A stretch of DNA of 64,000 nt from contig NC_064046.1 of NCBI RefSeq assembly GCF_932526225.1, positions 15,389,408-15,453,407 of the forward strand, written 5' to 3'. This document shows, piece after piece, positions 1-10,445 of the stretch (the stretch's first letter is position 1; every line of letters starts with the position of its first letter). The notes below the pieces were generated by a model. The model did no database searches and was not told the DNA's origin. It saw only the letters and a program-made list of their open reading frames with translations. The position numbers and the translations under genes were made by a program. The DNA comes from Nematostella vectensis. Taxonomy: Eukaryota > Cnidaria > Anthozoa > Actiniaria > Edwardsiidae.

Positions 1-85
1 TATCGAGCGCTATGCTCTATTTTAGAATCTACTTAATCAAGTTATTCAAGGAATCTAGTTAGTTCTTGTGTGCATAAAATATGTA

Positions 86-95
86 CAGGATCCTG
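86..95. repeat. Perfect 10-bp palindrome CAGGATCCTG (BamHI core)
   Basis: Present about once per unit. Variants that lose the BamHI site read CATGATCCTG (3898, 4989, near 21890, 52255, 54440, 59907 and 60452). CAGGATCCTA (near 6091) and GAGGATCCTG (10968) lose palindrome symmetry but keep GGATCC. Confidence 0.9.
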
Positions 96-159
96 AAAAA
101 AGCATGAGCACATCAAAGACGCTGAGAGTACATAAAAATGTCCCTATACCTTCTTTTTA

Positions 160-169
160 TGTCATGACA
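160..169. repeat. Perfect 10-bp palindrome TGTCATGACA
   Basis: Found once in nearly every unit, about 75 bp after the BamHI palindrome and within otherwise AT-rich sequence. Rare point variants occur (TGTTATGACA near 21960, TGCCATGACA near 61617). It could be a dimeric protein site, but no partner can be named. Confidence 0.75.
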
Positions 170-202
170 CACCAAGAACAGTATTATTAAGTATCGATAT
201 TT

Positions 203-225
203 AAAAAAAAAATAAAGAAAAAAAA
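203..225 (+). repeat. A-rich tract of variable length
   Basis: The form is A(n)TAAAGA(n), about 20-30 bp, with the first A run ranging from about 7 to 16 residues between units. Some units have interrupting bases, such as the AAAGAAAGAAACAAAAATATGC type at about 6750, 8937, 24737 and 43077. It is the main cause of length differences between units and resembles both replication-slippage DNA and a retroposon A/T tail next to the tRNA-like module. Confidence 0.85.
218..225 (-). terminator. T-run directly downstream of the tRNA-like module
   Basis: On the minus strand the module end GCC is followed by TA and then eight T residues, the form of a simple Pol III terminator (four or more T). The run is part of the variable A/T tract and stays longer than four in every unit I inspected. 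A transcript started at the module would be about 75-85 nt. This depends on the module being transcribed at all, which is unproven. Confidence 0.4.
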
Positions 226-227
226 TA

Positions 228-299
228 GGCTATCAGCGGGAATCGAACCCAGGTCGCTGCGTTAGTAGTCAAGTGCCCGCAACGAAAGACTAACGTGGC
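228..299 (-). pseudogene. Degenerate tRNA-like module (representative copy)
   Basis: The reverse complement begins GCCACGTTAGTC and ends TTCGATTCCCGCTGATAGCC, 72 nt in total. It contains an exact Pol III B box (GGTTCGATTCC in most units) at the place expected for a T arm, and the T stem keeps about four pairs (CGGG/CCCG) around the loop TTCGATT. TAG at module positions 8-10 and the distance to the B box match tRNA geometry within one base. The acceptor stem is mostly unpaired (about 3 of 7), the anticodon arm does not fold well, and the A box has about three mismatches. I read it as a decayed tRNA or the head of a tRNA-derived SINE captured in the satellite, not as a working tRNA gene. The module recurs once per unit (about 117 copies; others at 774-845, 1318-1389 and 63870-63941). 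Confidence 0.7.
239..249 (-). promoter_or_regulatory. Pol III B-box-like motif (representative)
   Basis: The minus strand reads GGTTCGATTCC, a full match to the B-box consensus GGTTCGANNCC bound by TFIIIC in the established Pol III system. It recurs in nearly every unit. Variants include GGTTCAATTCC (consensus-tolerated; for example near 13306, 16600, 18790, 19872, 20413 and 20953) and GGTTCTATTCC (consensus-breaking; near 25855, 28035, 30218, 31309, 31850, 51866, 54050 and 59520). Occupancy or transcription is not shown by sequence. Confidence 0.6.
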
Positions 300-380
300 A
301 TTGCTGAAGGGAATTGCAATGAAAATTACTTTTAATACTATTGGTATCGTAAACTATCCCAAGCAAAGTCACCATCGGGC

Positions 381-447
381 TGGAGGTTACATTCGGGAAA
401 AGCTTCAGGGTTACATTCGGGAATTTGTTTTACGAGTGTAACCTCCA
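381..447. repeat. 15-bp inverted repeat with 37-bp loop (representative)
   Basis: TGGAGGTTACATTCG at 381-395 pairs with CGAGTGTAACCTCCA at 433-447 in 14 of 15 positions, the exception being a possible G-T wobble. The loop contains the second direct motif copy and the HindIII site. The arrangement recurs in almost all units with the same spacing. Confidence 0.8.
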
Positions 448-456
448 AAAGGTTAC
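438..456. repeat. Short perfect hairpin GTAACCT-ccaaa-AGGTTAC (representative)
   Basis: A perfect 7-bp stem with a 5-base loop. Its left arm is shared with the larger 381-447 inverted repeat, so the two structures are mutually exclusive. Conserved in most units; the variant near 59175 and its relatives (AACCTTCAAACGGTCAC) weakens it. Confidence 0.75.
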
Positions 457-773
457 AATCGATAGTTTTTTTTTCGAATGTAAATTCCAAAAAGTAACAT
501 TAGGAAAAATAAAACAGTATACTCGGAAAAAAAGGTATATCAATCTATCGAGCGCTATGCTCTATTTTAGAATCTACTCAATCAAGTTATCCAAAGAATC
601 TAGTTAGTTCTTGTGTGCATAAAATATGTACAGGATCCTGAACAAAGCATGAGCACATCAAAGATGATGAGAGTACATAAAAATGTCCCTATACCTTCTT
701 TTTATGTCATGACACACCAAGAACAGTATAATTAAGTATCGATATTTAAAAAAAAAATAAAGAACAAAAAATA

Positions 774-845
774 GGCTATCAGCGGGAATCGAACCCGGGT
801 CGCTGCGTTAGTAGTCGAGTGCCCGCAACGAAAGACTAACGTGGC
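774..845 (-). pseudogene. tRNA-like module, second unit
   Basis: Same 72-nt module, with GGC at 774-776 and the far end GTGGC at 841-845. It has an exact B box and the cccggg form of the T-stem flank. The AGTCGAGTG variant replaces the usual AGTCAAGTG in the anticodon region. Confidence 0.65.
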
Positions 846-3800
846 ATTGCTGAAGGGAATTGTAATGAAAATTACTTTTAATACTATTGGTATCGTAAAC
901 TATCCCAAGCAAAGTCACCATCGGACTGGAGGTTACATTCGGGAAAAGCTTCAGGGTTACAGTCGGGAATTTGTTTTACGAGTGTAACCTCCAAAAGGTT
1001 ACAATCGATAATTGTTTTTCCGAATGTAAATTCCAAAAAGTAACATTAGGAAAAATAAAACAGTATACTCGGAAAAAAAGGTATATCAATCTATCGAGCA
1101 CTATGCTCGATGTTAGAATCTACTTAATCAAGTTATCCAAGGAATCTAGTTAGTTCTTGTGTGCATAAAATATGTACAGGATCCTGAACAAAGCATGAGC
1201 ACATCAAAGATGCTGAGAGTACATAAAAATGTCAGTATACCTTCTTTTTATGTCATGACACACCAAGAACAGTATAATTAAGTATCGATATTAAAAAAAA
1301 ATAAAGAAAAAAAAATAGGCTATCAGCGGGAATCGAACCCGGGTCGCTGCATTACTAGTCAAGTGCCCGAAACGAAAGACTAACGTGGCATTGCTGATGG
1401 GAATTGTAATGAAAATTACTTTTAATACTATTGGTATCGTAAACTATCCCAAGCAAAGTCACCATCGGACTGGAGGTTACATTCGGGAAAAGCTTCAGGG
1501 TTACATTCGGGAATTTGTTTTACGAGTGTAACCTCCAAAAGGTTACAATCGATAATTTTTTTTCCGAATGTAAATTCCAAAAAGTAACATTAGGAAAAAT
1601 AAAACAGTATACTCGGAAAAAAAGGTATATCAATCTATCGAGCGCTATGCTCTATGTTAGAATCTACTTAATCAAGTTATCCAAGGAATCTAGTTAGTTC
1701 TTGTGTGCATAAAATATGTACAGGATCCTGAACAAAGCATGAGCACATCAAAGATGCTGAGAGTACATAAAAAATGTCCCTATACCTTCTTTTTATGTCA
1801 TGACACACCAAGAACAGTATAATTAAGTATCGATTTTTTAAAAAAAAATAAAGAAAAAAATAGGCTATCAGCGCGAATTGAACCCGGGTTGCTGCGTTAG
1901 TAGTCAAGTGCCCGCAACGAAAGACTAACGTGGCATTGCTGAAGGGAATTGTAATGAAAATTACTATTAATACTATTGGTATCGTAAACTATCCCAAGCA
2001 AAGTCACCATCGGACTGGAGGTTACATTCGGGAAAACCTTCAGGGCTACATTCGGGAATTTGTTTTACGAGTGTAACCTCCAAAAGGTTACAATCGATAA
2101 TTTTTTTTCCGAATGTAAATTTCAAAAAGTAACATTAGGAAAAATAAAACAGTATACTCGGAAAAAAAGGTATATCAATCTATCGAGCGCTATGATCTAT
2201 GTTAGAATCTACTTAATCAAGTTATCCAAGGAATCTAGTTAGTTCTTGTGTGCATAAAATATGTACAGGATCCTGAACAAAGCATGAGCACATCAAAGAT
2301 GCTGAGAGTACATAAAAATGTCCCTATACCTTCTTTTTATGTCATGACACACCAAGAACAGTATAATTAAGTATCGATATTTAAAAAAAAATAAAGAAAA
2401 AAAAATAGGCTATCAGCGGGAATCGAACCCGGGTCGCTGCGTTAGTAGTCAAGTGCCCGCAACGAAAGACTAACGTGGCATTGCTGAAGGGAATTGTAAT
2501 GAAAATTACTTTTAATACTATTGGTATCGTAAACTTTCCCAAGCAAAGTCGCCATCGGACTGGAGGTTACATTCGGGAAAAGCTTTAGGGTTACATTCGG
2601 GAATTTGTTTTACGAGTGTAACCTCCAAAAGGTTACAATCGATAATTTTTTCCGAATGTAAATTCCAAAAAGTAACATTAGGAAAAAATTAAACAGTATA
2701 CTCGGAAAAAAAGGTATATCAATCTATCGAGCGCTATGCTCTATGTTAGAATCTACTTAATCAAGTTATCCAAGAAATCTAGTTAGTTCTTGTGTGCATA
2801 AAATATGTACAGGATCCTGAACAAAGCATGAGCACATCAAAGATGCTGAGAGTACATAAAAATGTCCCTATACCTTCTTTTTATGTCATGACACACCAAG
2901 AACAATATAATTAAGTATCGATATTTAAAAAAAAAAAAAGTAAAAAAAATAGGCTATTAGCGGGAATCGAACCCGGGTCGCTGCGTTAGTAGTCAAGTGC
3001 CCGCAACGAAAGACTAACGTGGCATTGCTGAAGGGAATTGTAATGAAAATTACTTTTAATACTACTGGTATCGTAAACTATCCCAAGCAAAGTCACCATC
3101 GGACTGGAGGTTACAATAGGGAAAAGCTTCAGGGTTACATTCGGGAATTTGTTTTACGAGTGTAGCCTCCAAAAGGTTACAATCGATAATTTTTTTTCCA
3201 AATGTAAATTCCAAAAAGTAACATTAGGAAAAATAAAACAGTATACTCGGAAAAAAATGTATATCATCCTATCGAGCGCTATGCTCTATGTTAGAATCTA
3301 CCTAATCAAGTTATCCAAGGAATCTAGTTAGTTCTTGTGTGCATAAAGTATGTACAGGATCCTGAACAAAGCATGAGCACATCAAAGATGCTGAGAGTAC
3401 ATAAAAATGTCCCTATACCTTCTTTTTATGTCATGACACACCAAGAACAATATAATTAAGTATCGATATAAAAAAAAATAAAGTAAAAAAAATAGGCTAT
3501 TAGCGGGAATCGAACCCGGGTAGCTGCGTTAGTAGTCAAGTGCCCGCAACGAAAGACTAACGTGGCATTGCTGAAGGGAATTGTAATGAAAATTACTTTT
3601 AATACTACTGGTATCGTAAACTATCCCAAGCAAAGTCACCATCGGACTGGAGGTTACATTCGGGAAAAGCTTCAGGGTTACATTCGGGAATTTGTTTTAC
3701 GAGTGTAACCTCCAAAAGGTTACAATCGATATTTTTTTTTCCGAATGTAAATTCCAAAAAGTAACATTAGGAAAAATAAAACAGTATACTCGGACAAAAA

Positions 3801-3897
3801 GGTATATCAATCTATCGAGCGTTATGCTCTATGTTAGAATCTACTTAATCAAGTTATCCAAGGAATCTAGTTAGTTCTTGTGTGCATAAAATATGTA

Positions 3898-6080
3898 CAT
3901 GATCCTGAACAAAGCATGAGCACATCAAAGATGCTGAGAGTACATAAAAATGTTCCTATACCTTCTTTTAATGTCATGACACACCAAGAACAGTATAATT
4001 AAGTATCGATATTTAAAAAAAAAATAAAGAAAAAAAAAGGCTATCAGCGGGAATCGAACCCGGGTCGCTGCGTTAGTAGCCAAGTGCCCGCAAAGAAAGA
4101 CTAACGTGGCATTGCTGAAGGGAATTGTAATGAAAATTACTTTTAATACTATTGGTATCGTAAACTATCCCAAGCAAAGTCACCATCGGACAGCAGGTTA
4201 CATTCGGGAAAAGCTTCAGGGTTACATTCGGGAATTTGTTTTACGAGTGTAACCTCCAAAAGGTTATAATCGATAATTTTTTTACGAATGTAAATTCCAA
4301 AAAGTAACATTAGGAAAAATAAAACAGTATACTCGGAAAAAAAGGTATATCAATCTATCGAGCGTTATGCTCTATGTTAGAATCTACTTAATCAAGTTAT
4401 CCAAGGAATCTAGTTAGTTCTTGTGCGCATAAAATATGTACAGGATCCTGAACAAAGCATGAGCACATCAAAGATGCTGAGAGTACATAAAAATGTCCCT
4501 ATACCTTCTTTTTATGTCATGACACACCAAGAACAGTATAATTAAGTATCGATATTTGAAAAAAAAAATAAATAAAAAAAAAAAAGGCTATCAGCGGGAA
4601 TCGAACCCGGGTCGCTGCGTTAGTAGTCAAGTGCCCGCAACGAAAGACTAACGTGGCATTGCTGAAGGGAATTATAATAAAAATTACTTTTAATACTGGT
4701 GGTATCGTAAACTATCCCAAGCAAAGTCACCATCGGACTGGAAGTTACATTCGAAAAAAGCTTCAGGTTTACATTCGGGAATTTGTTTTACAAGTGTAAC
4801 CTCGAAAAGGTTACAATCGATAATTTTTTTTCCGAATGTAAATTCCAAAAAGTAACATTAGGAAAAATAAAACAGTATACTCGGAAAAAAAGGTATATCA
4901 ATCTATCGAGCGCTATGCTCTTTGTTAGAATCTACTTAATGAAGTTATCCAAGGAATCTAGTTAGTTCTTGTGTGCATAAAATATGTACATGATCCTGAA
5001 CAAAGCATGAGCACATCAAAGATGCTGAGAGTACATAAAAATGTTCCTATACCTTCTTTTAATGTCATGACACACCAAGAACAGTATAATTAAGTATCGA
5101 TATTTAAAAAAAAAATAAAGAAAAAAAAAGGCTATCAGCGGGAATCGAACCCGGGTCGCTGCGTTAGTAGCCAAGTGCCCGCAAAGAAAGACTAACGTGG
5201 CATTGCTGAAGGGAATTGTAATGAAAATTACTTTTAATACTATTGGTATCGTAAACTATCCCAAGCAAAGTCACCATCGGACAGCAGGTTACATTCGGGA
5301 AAAGCTTCAGGGTTACATTCGGGAATTTGTTTTACGAGTGTAACCTCCAAAAGGTTATAATCGATAATTTTTTTACGAATGTAAATTCCAAAAAGTAACA
5401 TTAGGAAAAATAAAACAGTATACTCGGAAAAAAAGGTATATCAATCTATCGAGCGTTATGCTCTATGTTAGAATCTACTTAATCAAGTTATCCAAGGAAT
5501 CTAGTTAGTTCTTGTGCGCATAAAATATGTACAGGATCCTGAACAAAGCATGAGCACATCAAAGATGCTGAGAGTACATAAAAATGTCCCTATACCTTCT
5601 TTTTATGTCATGACACACCAAGAACAGTATAAGCAAGTATCGATATTTGAAAAAAAAAATAAAGAAAAAAAAAAATAGGCTATCAGCGGGAATCGAACCC
5701 GGGTCGCTGCGTTAGTAGTCAAGTGCCCGCAACGAAAGACTAACGTGGCATTGCTGAAGGGAATTGTAATAAAAATTACTTTTAATACTGGTGGTATCGT
5801 AAACTATCCCAAGCAAAGTCACCATCGGACTGGAGGTTACATTCGGGAAAAGCTTCAGGGTTACATTCGGGAATTTGTTTTACAAGTGTAACCTCGAAAA
5901 GGTTACAATCGATAATTTTTTTTCCGAATGTAAATTCCAAAAAGTAACATTAGGAAAAATAAAACAGTATACTCGGAAAAAAAGGTATATCAATCTATCG
6001 AGCGCTATGCTGTTTGTTAGAATCTACTTAATGAAGTTATCCAAGGAATCTAGTTAGTTCTTGTGTGCATAAAATATGTA
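3898..6080 (+). repeat. Dimeric higher-order repeat, offset 1091 bp
   Basis: Markers repeat at a two-unit interval: CATGATCCTG at 3898 and 4989, the GGACAGCAGG variant near 4188 and 5280, GTGCGCATAAA near 4424 and 5516, and the TACAAGTGTAACCTCGAAAAGG variant at about 4788 and 5880. The two ~1.09-kb copies are much more alike than neighbouring monomers. Confidence 0.85.
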
Positions 6081-9000
6081 CAGGATCCTAAACAAAGCAT
6101 GAGCACATCAAAGATGAGCACATCAAAAATGTCCCTATACCTTCTTTTTATGTCATGACACACCAAGAACAGTATAATTAAATATCGATATTTAAAAAAA
6201 AAATAAAGAAAAAAAATAGGCTATCAGCGGGAATCGAACTCGGGTCGCTGCGTTAGTAGTCAAGTGCCCGCAACGAAAGACTAACGTGGCATTGCTGAAG
6301 GGAATTGTAATGAAAATTACTTTTAATACTATTGGTATCGTAAACTATCCCAAGCAAAGTCACCATCGAACTGGAGGTTACATTCGGGAAAAGCTTTAGG
6401 GTTACATTCGGGAATTTGTTTTACGAGTGTATCCTCCAAAAGGTTACAATCGATAATTTTTTTCCGAATGTAAATTCCAAAAAGTAACATTAGGAAAAAT
6501 AAAACAGTATACTCGGAAAAAAAGGTATATCAATCTATCGAGCGCTATGCTCTATGTTAGAATCTACTTAAACAAGTTATCCAAGGAATCTAGTTAGTTC
6601 TTGTGTGCATAAAATATGTACAGGATCCTGAACAAAGCATGAGCACATCAAAGATGCTGAGAGTACATAAAAATGTCCCTATACCTTCTTTTTATGTCAT
6701 GACACACCAAGGACATTATAACTAAGTATCGATATTAAAAAAAAAAAATAAAGAAAGAAACAAAAATATGCTATCAGCGGGAATCGAACCCGGGTAGCTG
6801 CGTTAGTAGTCAAGTGCCCGCAACGAAAGACTAACGTGGCATTGCTGAAGGGAATTGTAATGAAAATTACTTTTAATACTATTGGTATCGTAAACTATCC
6901 CAAGCAAAGTCACCATCGAACTGGAGGTTACATTCGGGAAAAGCTTTAGGGTTACATTCGGGAATTTGTTTTACGAGTGTATCTTCCAAAAGGTTACAAT
7001 CGACAATTTTTTTCCGAATGTAAGTTCCAAAAAGTAACATTAGGAAAAATAAAACAGTATACTCGGAAAAAAAGGTATATCAATCTATCGAGCGCTATGC
7101 TCTATGTTAGAATCTACTTAATCAAGTTATCCAAGGAATCTAGTTAGTTCTTGTGTGCATAAAATATGTACAGGATCCTGAACAAAGCATGAGCACATCA
7201 AAGATGCTGAGAGTACATAAAAATGTTCCTATACCTTCTTTTAATGTCATGACACACCAAGAACAGTATAATTAAGTATCGATATTTAAAAAAAAAATAA
7301 AGAAAAAAAAAGGCTATCAGCGGGAATCGAACCCGGGTCGCTGCGTTAGTAGTCAAGTGACCGCAACAAAAGACTAACGTGGCATTGCTGAAGGGAATTG
7401 CAATGAAAATTACTTTTAATACTATTGGTATCGTAAACTATCCCAAGCAAAGTCACCATCGGACTGCAGGTTACATTCGGGAAAAGCTTCAGGGTTACAT
7501 TCGGGAATTTGTTTTACGAGTTTACCTCCAAAAGGTTATAATCGATATTTTTTTTTACGAATGTAAATTCCAAAAAGTAACATTAGGAAAAAAAAAAACG
7601 GTATACTCGGAAAAAAAGGTATATCAATCTATCGAGTGTTTTGCTCTATGTTAGAATCTACTTAATCAAGTTATCCAAGGAATCTAGTTAGTTCTTGTGT
7701 GCATAAAATATGTACAGGATCCTGAACAAAGCATGAGCACATCAAAAATGCTGAGAGTACATAAAAATGTTCCTATACCTTCTTTTAATGTCATGACACA
7801 CCAAGAACAGTATAATTAAGTATCGATATTTGAAAAAAAAAATAAAGAAAAAAAAAATAGGCTATCAGCGGGAATCGAACCCGGGTCGCTGCGTTAGTAG
7901 TCAAGTGCCCGCAACGAAAGACTAACGTGGCATTGCTGAAGGGAATTGTAATAAAAATTACTTTTAATACTGGTGGTATCGTAAACTATCCCAAGCAAAG
8001 TCACCATCGGACTGGAGGTTACATTCGGGAAAAGCTTCAGGGTTACATTCGGGAATTTGTTTTACAAGTGTAACCTCCAAAAGGTTACAATCGATAATTT
8101 TTTTTCCGAATGTAAATTCCAAAAAGTAACATTAGGAAAAATAAAACAGTATACTCGGAAAAAAAGGTATATCAATCTATCGAGCGCTATGCTTTTTGTT
8201 AGAATCTACTTAATGAAGTTATCCAAGGAATCTAGTTAGTTCTTGTGTGCATAAAATATGTACAGGATCCTGAACAAAGCATGAGCACATCAAAGATGAG
8301 CACATCAAAAATGTCCCTATACCTTCTTTTTATGTCATGACACACCAAGAACAGTATAATTAAGTATCGATATTTAAAAAAAAAAATAAAGAAAAAAAAT
8401 AGGCTATCAGCGGGAATCGAACTCGGGTCGCTGCGTTAGTAGTCAAGTGCCCGCAACGAAAGACTAACGTGGCATTGCTGAAGGGAATTGTAATGAAAAT
8501 TACTTTTAATACTATTGGTATCGTAAACTATCCCAAGCAAAGTCACCATCGAACTGGAGGTTACATTCGGGAAAAGCTTTAGGGTTACATTCGGGAATTT
8601 GTTTTACGAGTGTATCCTCCAAAAGGTTACAATCGATAATTTTTTTCCGAATGTAAATTCCAAAAAGTAACATTAGGAAAAATAAAACAGTATACTCGGA
8701 AAAAAAGGTATATCAATCTATCGAGCGCTATGCTCTATGTTAGAATCTACTTAATCAAGTTATCCAAGAAATCTAGTTAGTTCTTGTGTGCATAAAATAT
8801 GTACAGGATCCTGAACAAAGCATGAGCACATCAAAGATGCTGGGAGTACATAAAAATGTCCCTATACCTTCTTTTTATGTCATGACACACCAAGGACATT
8901 ATAACTAAGTATCGATATTAAAAAAAAAAAATAAAGAAAGAAACAAAAATATGCTATCAGCGGGAATCGAACCCGGGTAGCTGCGTTAGTAGTCAAGTGC

Positions 9001-10005
9001 CCGCAACGAAAGACTAACGTGGCATTGCTGAAGGGAATTGTAATGAAAATTACTTTTAATACTATTGGTATCGTAAACTATCCCAAGCAAAGTCACCATC
9101 GAACTGGAGGTTACATTCGGGAAAAGCTTTAGGGTTACATTCGGGAATTTGTTTTACGAGTGTAACCTCCAAAAGGTTACAATCCATAAATTTTTTTCCG
9201 AATGTAAGTTCCAAAAAGTAACATTAGGAAAAATAAAACAGTATACTCGGAAAAAAAGGTATATCAATCTATCGAGCGCTATGCTCTATGTTAGAATCTA
9301 CTTAATCAAGTTATCCAAGGAATCTAGTTAGTTCTTGTGTGCATAAAATATGTACAGGATCCTGAACAAAGCATGAGCACATCAAAGATGCTGAGAGTAC
9401 ATAAAAATGTTCCTATACCTTCTTTTAATGTCATGACACACCAAGAACAGTATAATTAAGTATCGATATTTAAAAAAAAAATAAAGAAAAAAAAGGCTAT
9501 CAGCGGGAATCGAACCCGGGTCGCTGCGTTAGTAGTCAAGTGACCGCAACGAAAGACTAACGTGGCATTGCTGAAGGGAATGGCAATGAAAATTACTTTT
9601 AATACTATTGGTATCGTAAACTATCCCAAGCAAAGTCACCATCGGACTGCAGGTTACATTCGGGAAAAGCTTCAGGGTTACATTCGGGAATTTGTTTTAC
9701 GAGTGTAACCTCCAAAAGGTTATAATCGATATTTTTTTTTAAGAATGTAAATTCCAAAAAGTAACATTAGGAAAAATAAAACAGTATACTCGGAAAAAAA
9801 GGTATATCAATCTATCGAGTGTTTTGCTCTATGTTAGAATCTACTTAATCAAGTTATCCAAGGAATCTAGTTAGTTCTTGTGTGCATAAAATATGTACAG
9901 GATCCTGAAAAAAGCATGAGCACATCAAAGATGCTGAGAGTACATAAAAATGTTCCTATACCTTCTTTTAATGTCATGACACACCAAGAACAGTATAATT
10001 AAGTA
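5645..10005 (+). repeat. Tetrameric higher-order repeat, two copies, offset ~2182 bp
   Basis: Diagnostic variants recur 2.18 kb apart: CGATATTTGAAAA (5645, 7827), the GATGAGCACATCAAAA replacement (6112, 8294), the AAAGAAAGAAACAAAAATATGC tract (near 6750, 8937), GAACTGG beside the motif cluster, AGTGACCGCAAC (near 7356, 9539) and GAGTGTTTTGCTC (7636, 9818). Part of this block also reappears at 22.7-25.4 kb. Confidence 0.85.
6102..6125 (+). repeat. Local 15-bp duplication replacing CTGAGAGTACATAAAA
   Basis: The usual text after CATCAAAGATG is CTGAGAGTACATAAAA. Here it is replaced by a second copy of ATGAGCACATCAAA, leaving the unit about 4 bp shorter. The same change occurs at about 8285, 24090, 33900, 37172, 39900 and 42430, seven units in all. 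Confidence 0.9.
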
Positions 10006-10445
10006 TCGATATTAAAAAAAAAAAAAATAAAGAAAAAAAAAAGGCTATCAGCGGGAATCGAACCCGGGTCGCTGCGTTAGTAGTGTAGTGCCCGCAACGA
10101 AAGACTAACGTGGCATTGCTGAAGGGAATTGTAATGAAAATTACTTTTAATACTATTGGTATCGTAAACTATCCCAAGCAAAGTCACCATCGGACTGGAG
10201 GTTACATTCGGGAAAAGCTTTAGGGTTACATTCGGGAATGTGTTTTACGAGTGCAACCTCCAAAAGGTTACAATCGATAATTTTTTTCCTGAATGTAAAT
10301 TCCAAAAAGTAACATTAGGAAAAATAAAAGAGTATACTCGGAAAAAAAGGTATATCAATCTATCGAGCGCTATGCTCTATGTTAGAATCTACTTAATCAA
10401 GTTATCCAAGGAATCTAGTTAGTTCTTGTGTGCATAAAATATGTA

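Larger units (their letters stand above)
381..504. repeat. Iteron-like cluster of six GGTTACATTCGG-type motifs (representative)
   Basis: Within ~120 bp the same short word occurs six times. Direct copies: GGTTACATTCGGGAA at 385-399 and again at 409-423, GGTTACAATCG at 451-461, and the weaker GTAACATTAGG at 494-504. Inverted copies: CGAGTGTAACC at 433-443 and CGAATGTAAA at 475-484. Starts 385, 409 and 433 are 24 bp apart, and 451 to 475 is again 24 bp, so the block looks built from a 24-bp sub-repeat with alternating orientation. The cluster recurs in every unit, damaged only in the two deleted units. It resembles a cluster of protein-binding sites or the remnant of an older short satellite; sequence alone does not decide. 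Confidence 0.8.
86..630 (+). repeat. Representative monomer (545 bp)
   Basis: This unit serves as a map for all others. It runs palindrome to palindrome: CAGGATCCTG at 86-95, TGTCATGACA at 160-169, TATCGATA at 192-199, A-rich tract at 203-225, tRNA-like module on the minus strand at 228-299, conserved spacer at 300-380 with no recognised signal, motif cluster at 381-504, AT-rich stretch at 505-549, imperfect dyad GAGC-GCTAT-GCTC at 550-562, then AT-rich sequence to the next palindrome at 631. Placing the start at the palindrome is my convention; a circularly permuted start would be equally valid. A conserved HindIII site (AAGCTT) lies at 399-404. The BamHI and HindIII sites would give a ~545-bp ladder. 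Confidence 0.95.

Noticed and set aside
203-225. Poly(A) tail of a separate retroposon insertion
   Set aside because: The A-rich tract is at the same place in every unit and no target-site duplications or independent boundaries are seen, so it is part of the monomer, though an ancient SINE origin remains possible.
271-294. CENP-B box
   Set aside because: The minus strand has TTCGTTGCGGG, which recalls the two halves of the box, but the internal spacing required by NTTCGNNNNANNCGGGN is missing and no other site fits.
228-299. Functional tRNA gene
   Set aside because: Acceptor and anticodon stems do not pair properly and no consistent anticodon loop can be set, although the T arm and B box are good.
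381-504. Plasmid or phage replication origin based on iterons
   Set aside because: Iteron-like spacing is present, but the context is a long eukaryote-type satellite with no replication gene anywhere.
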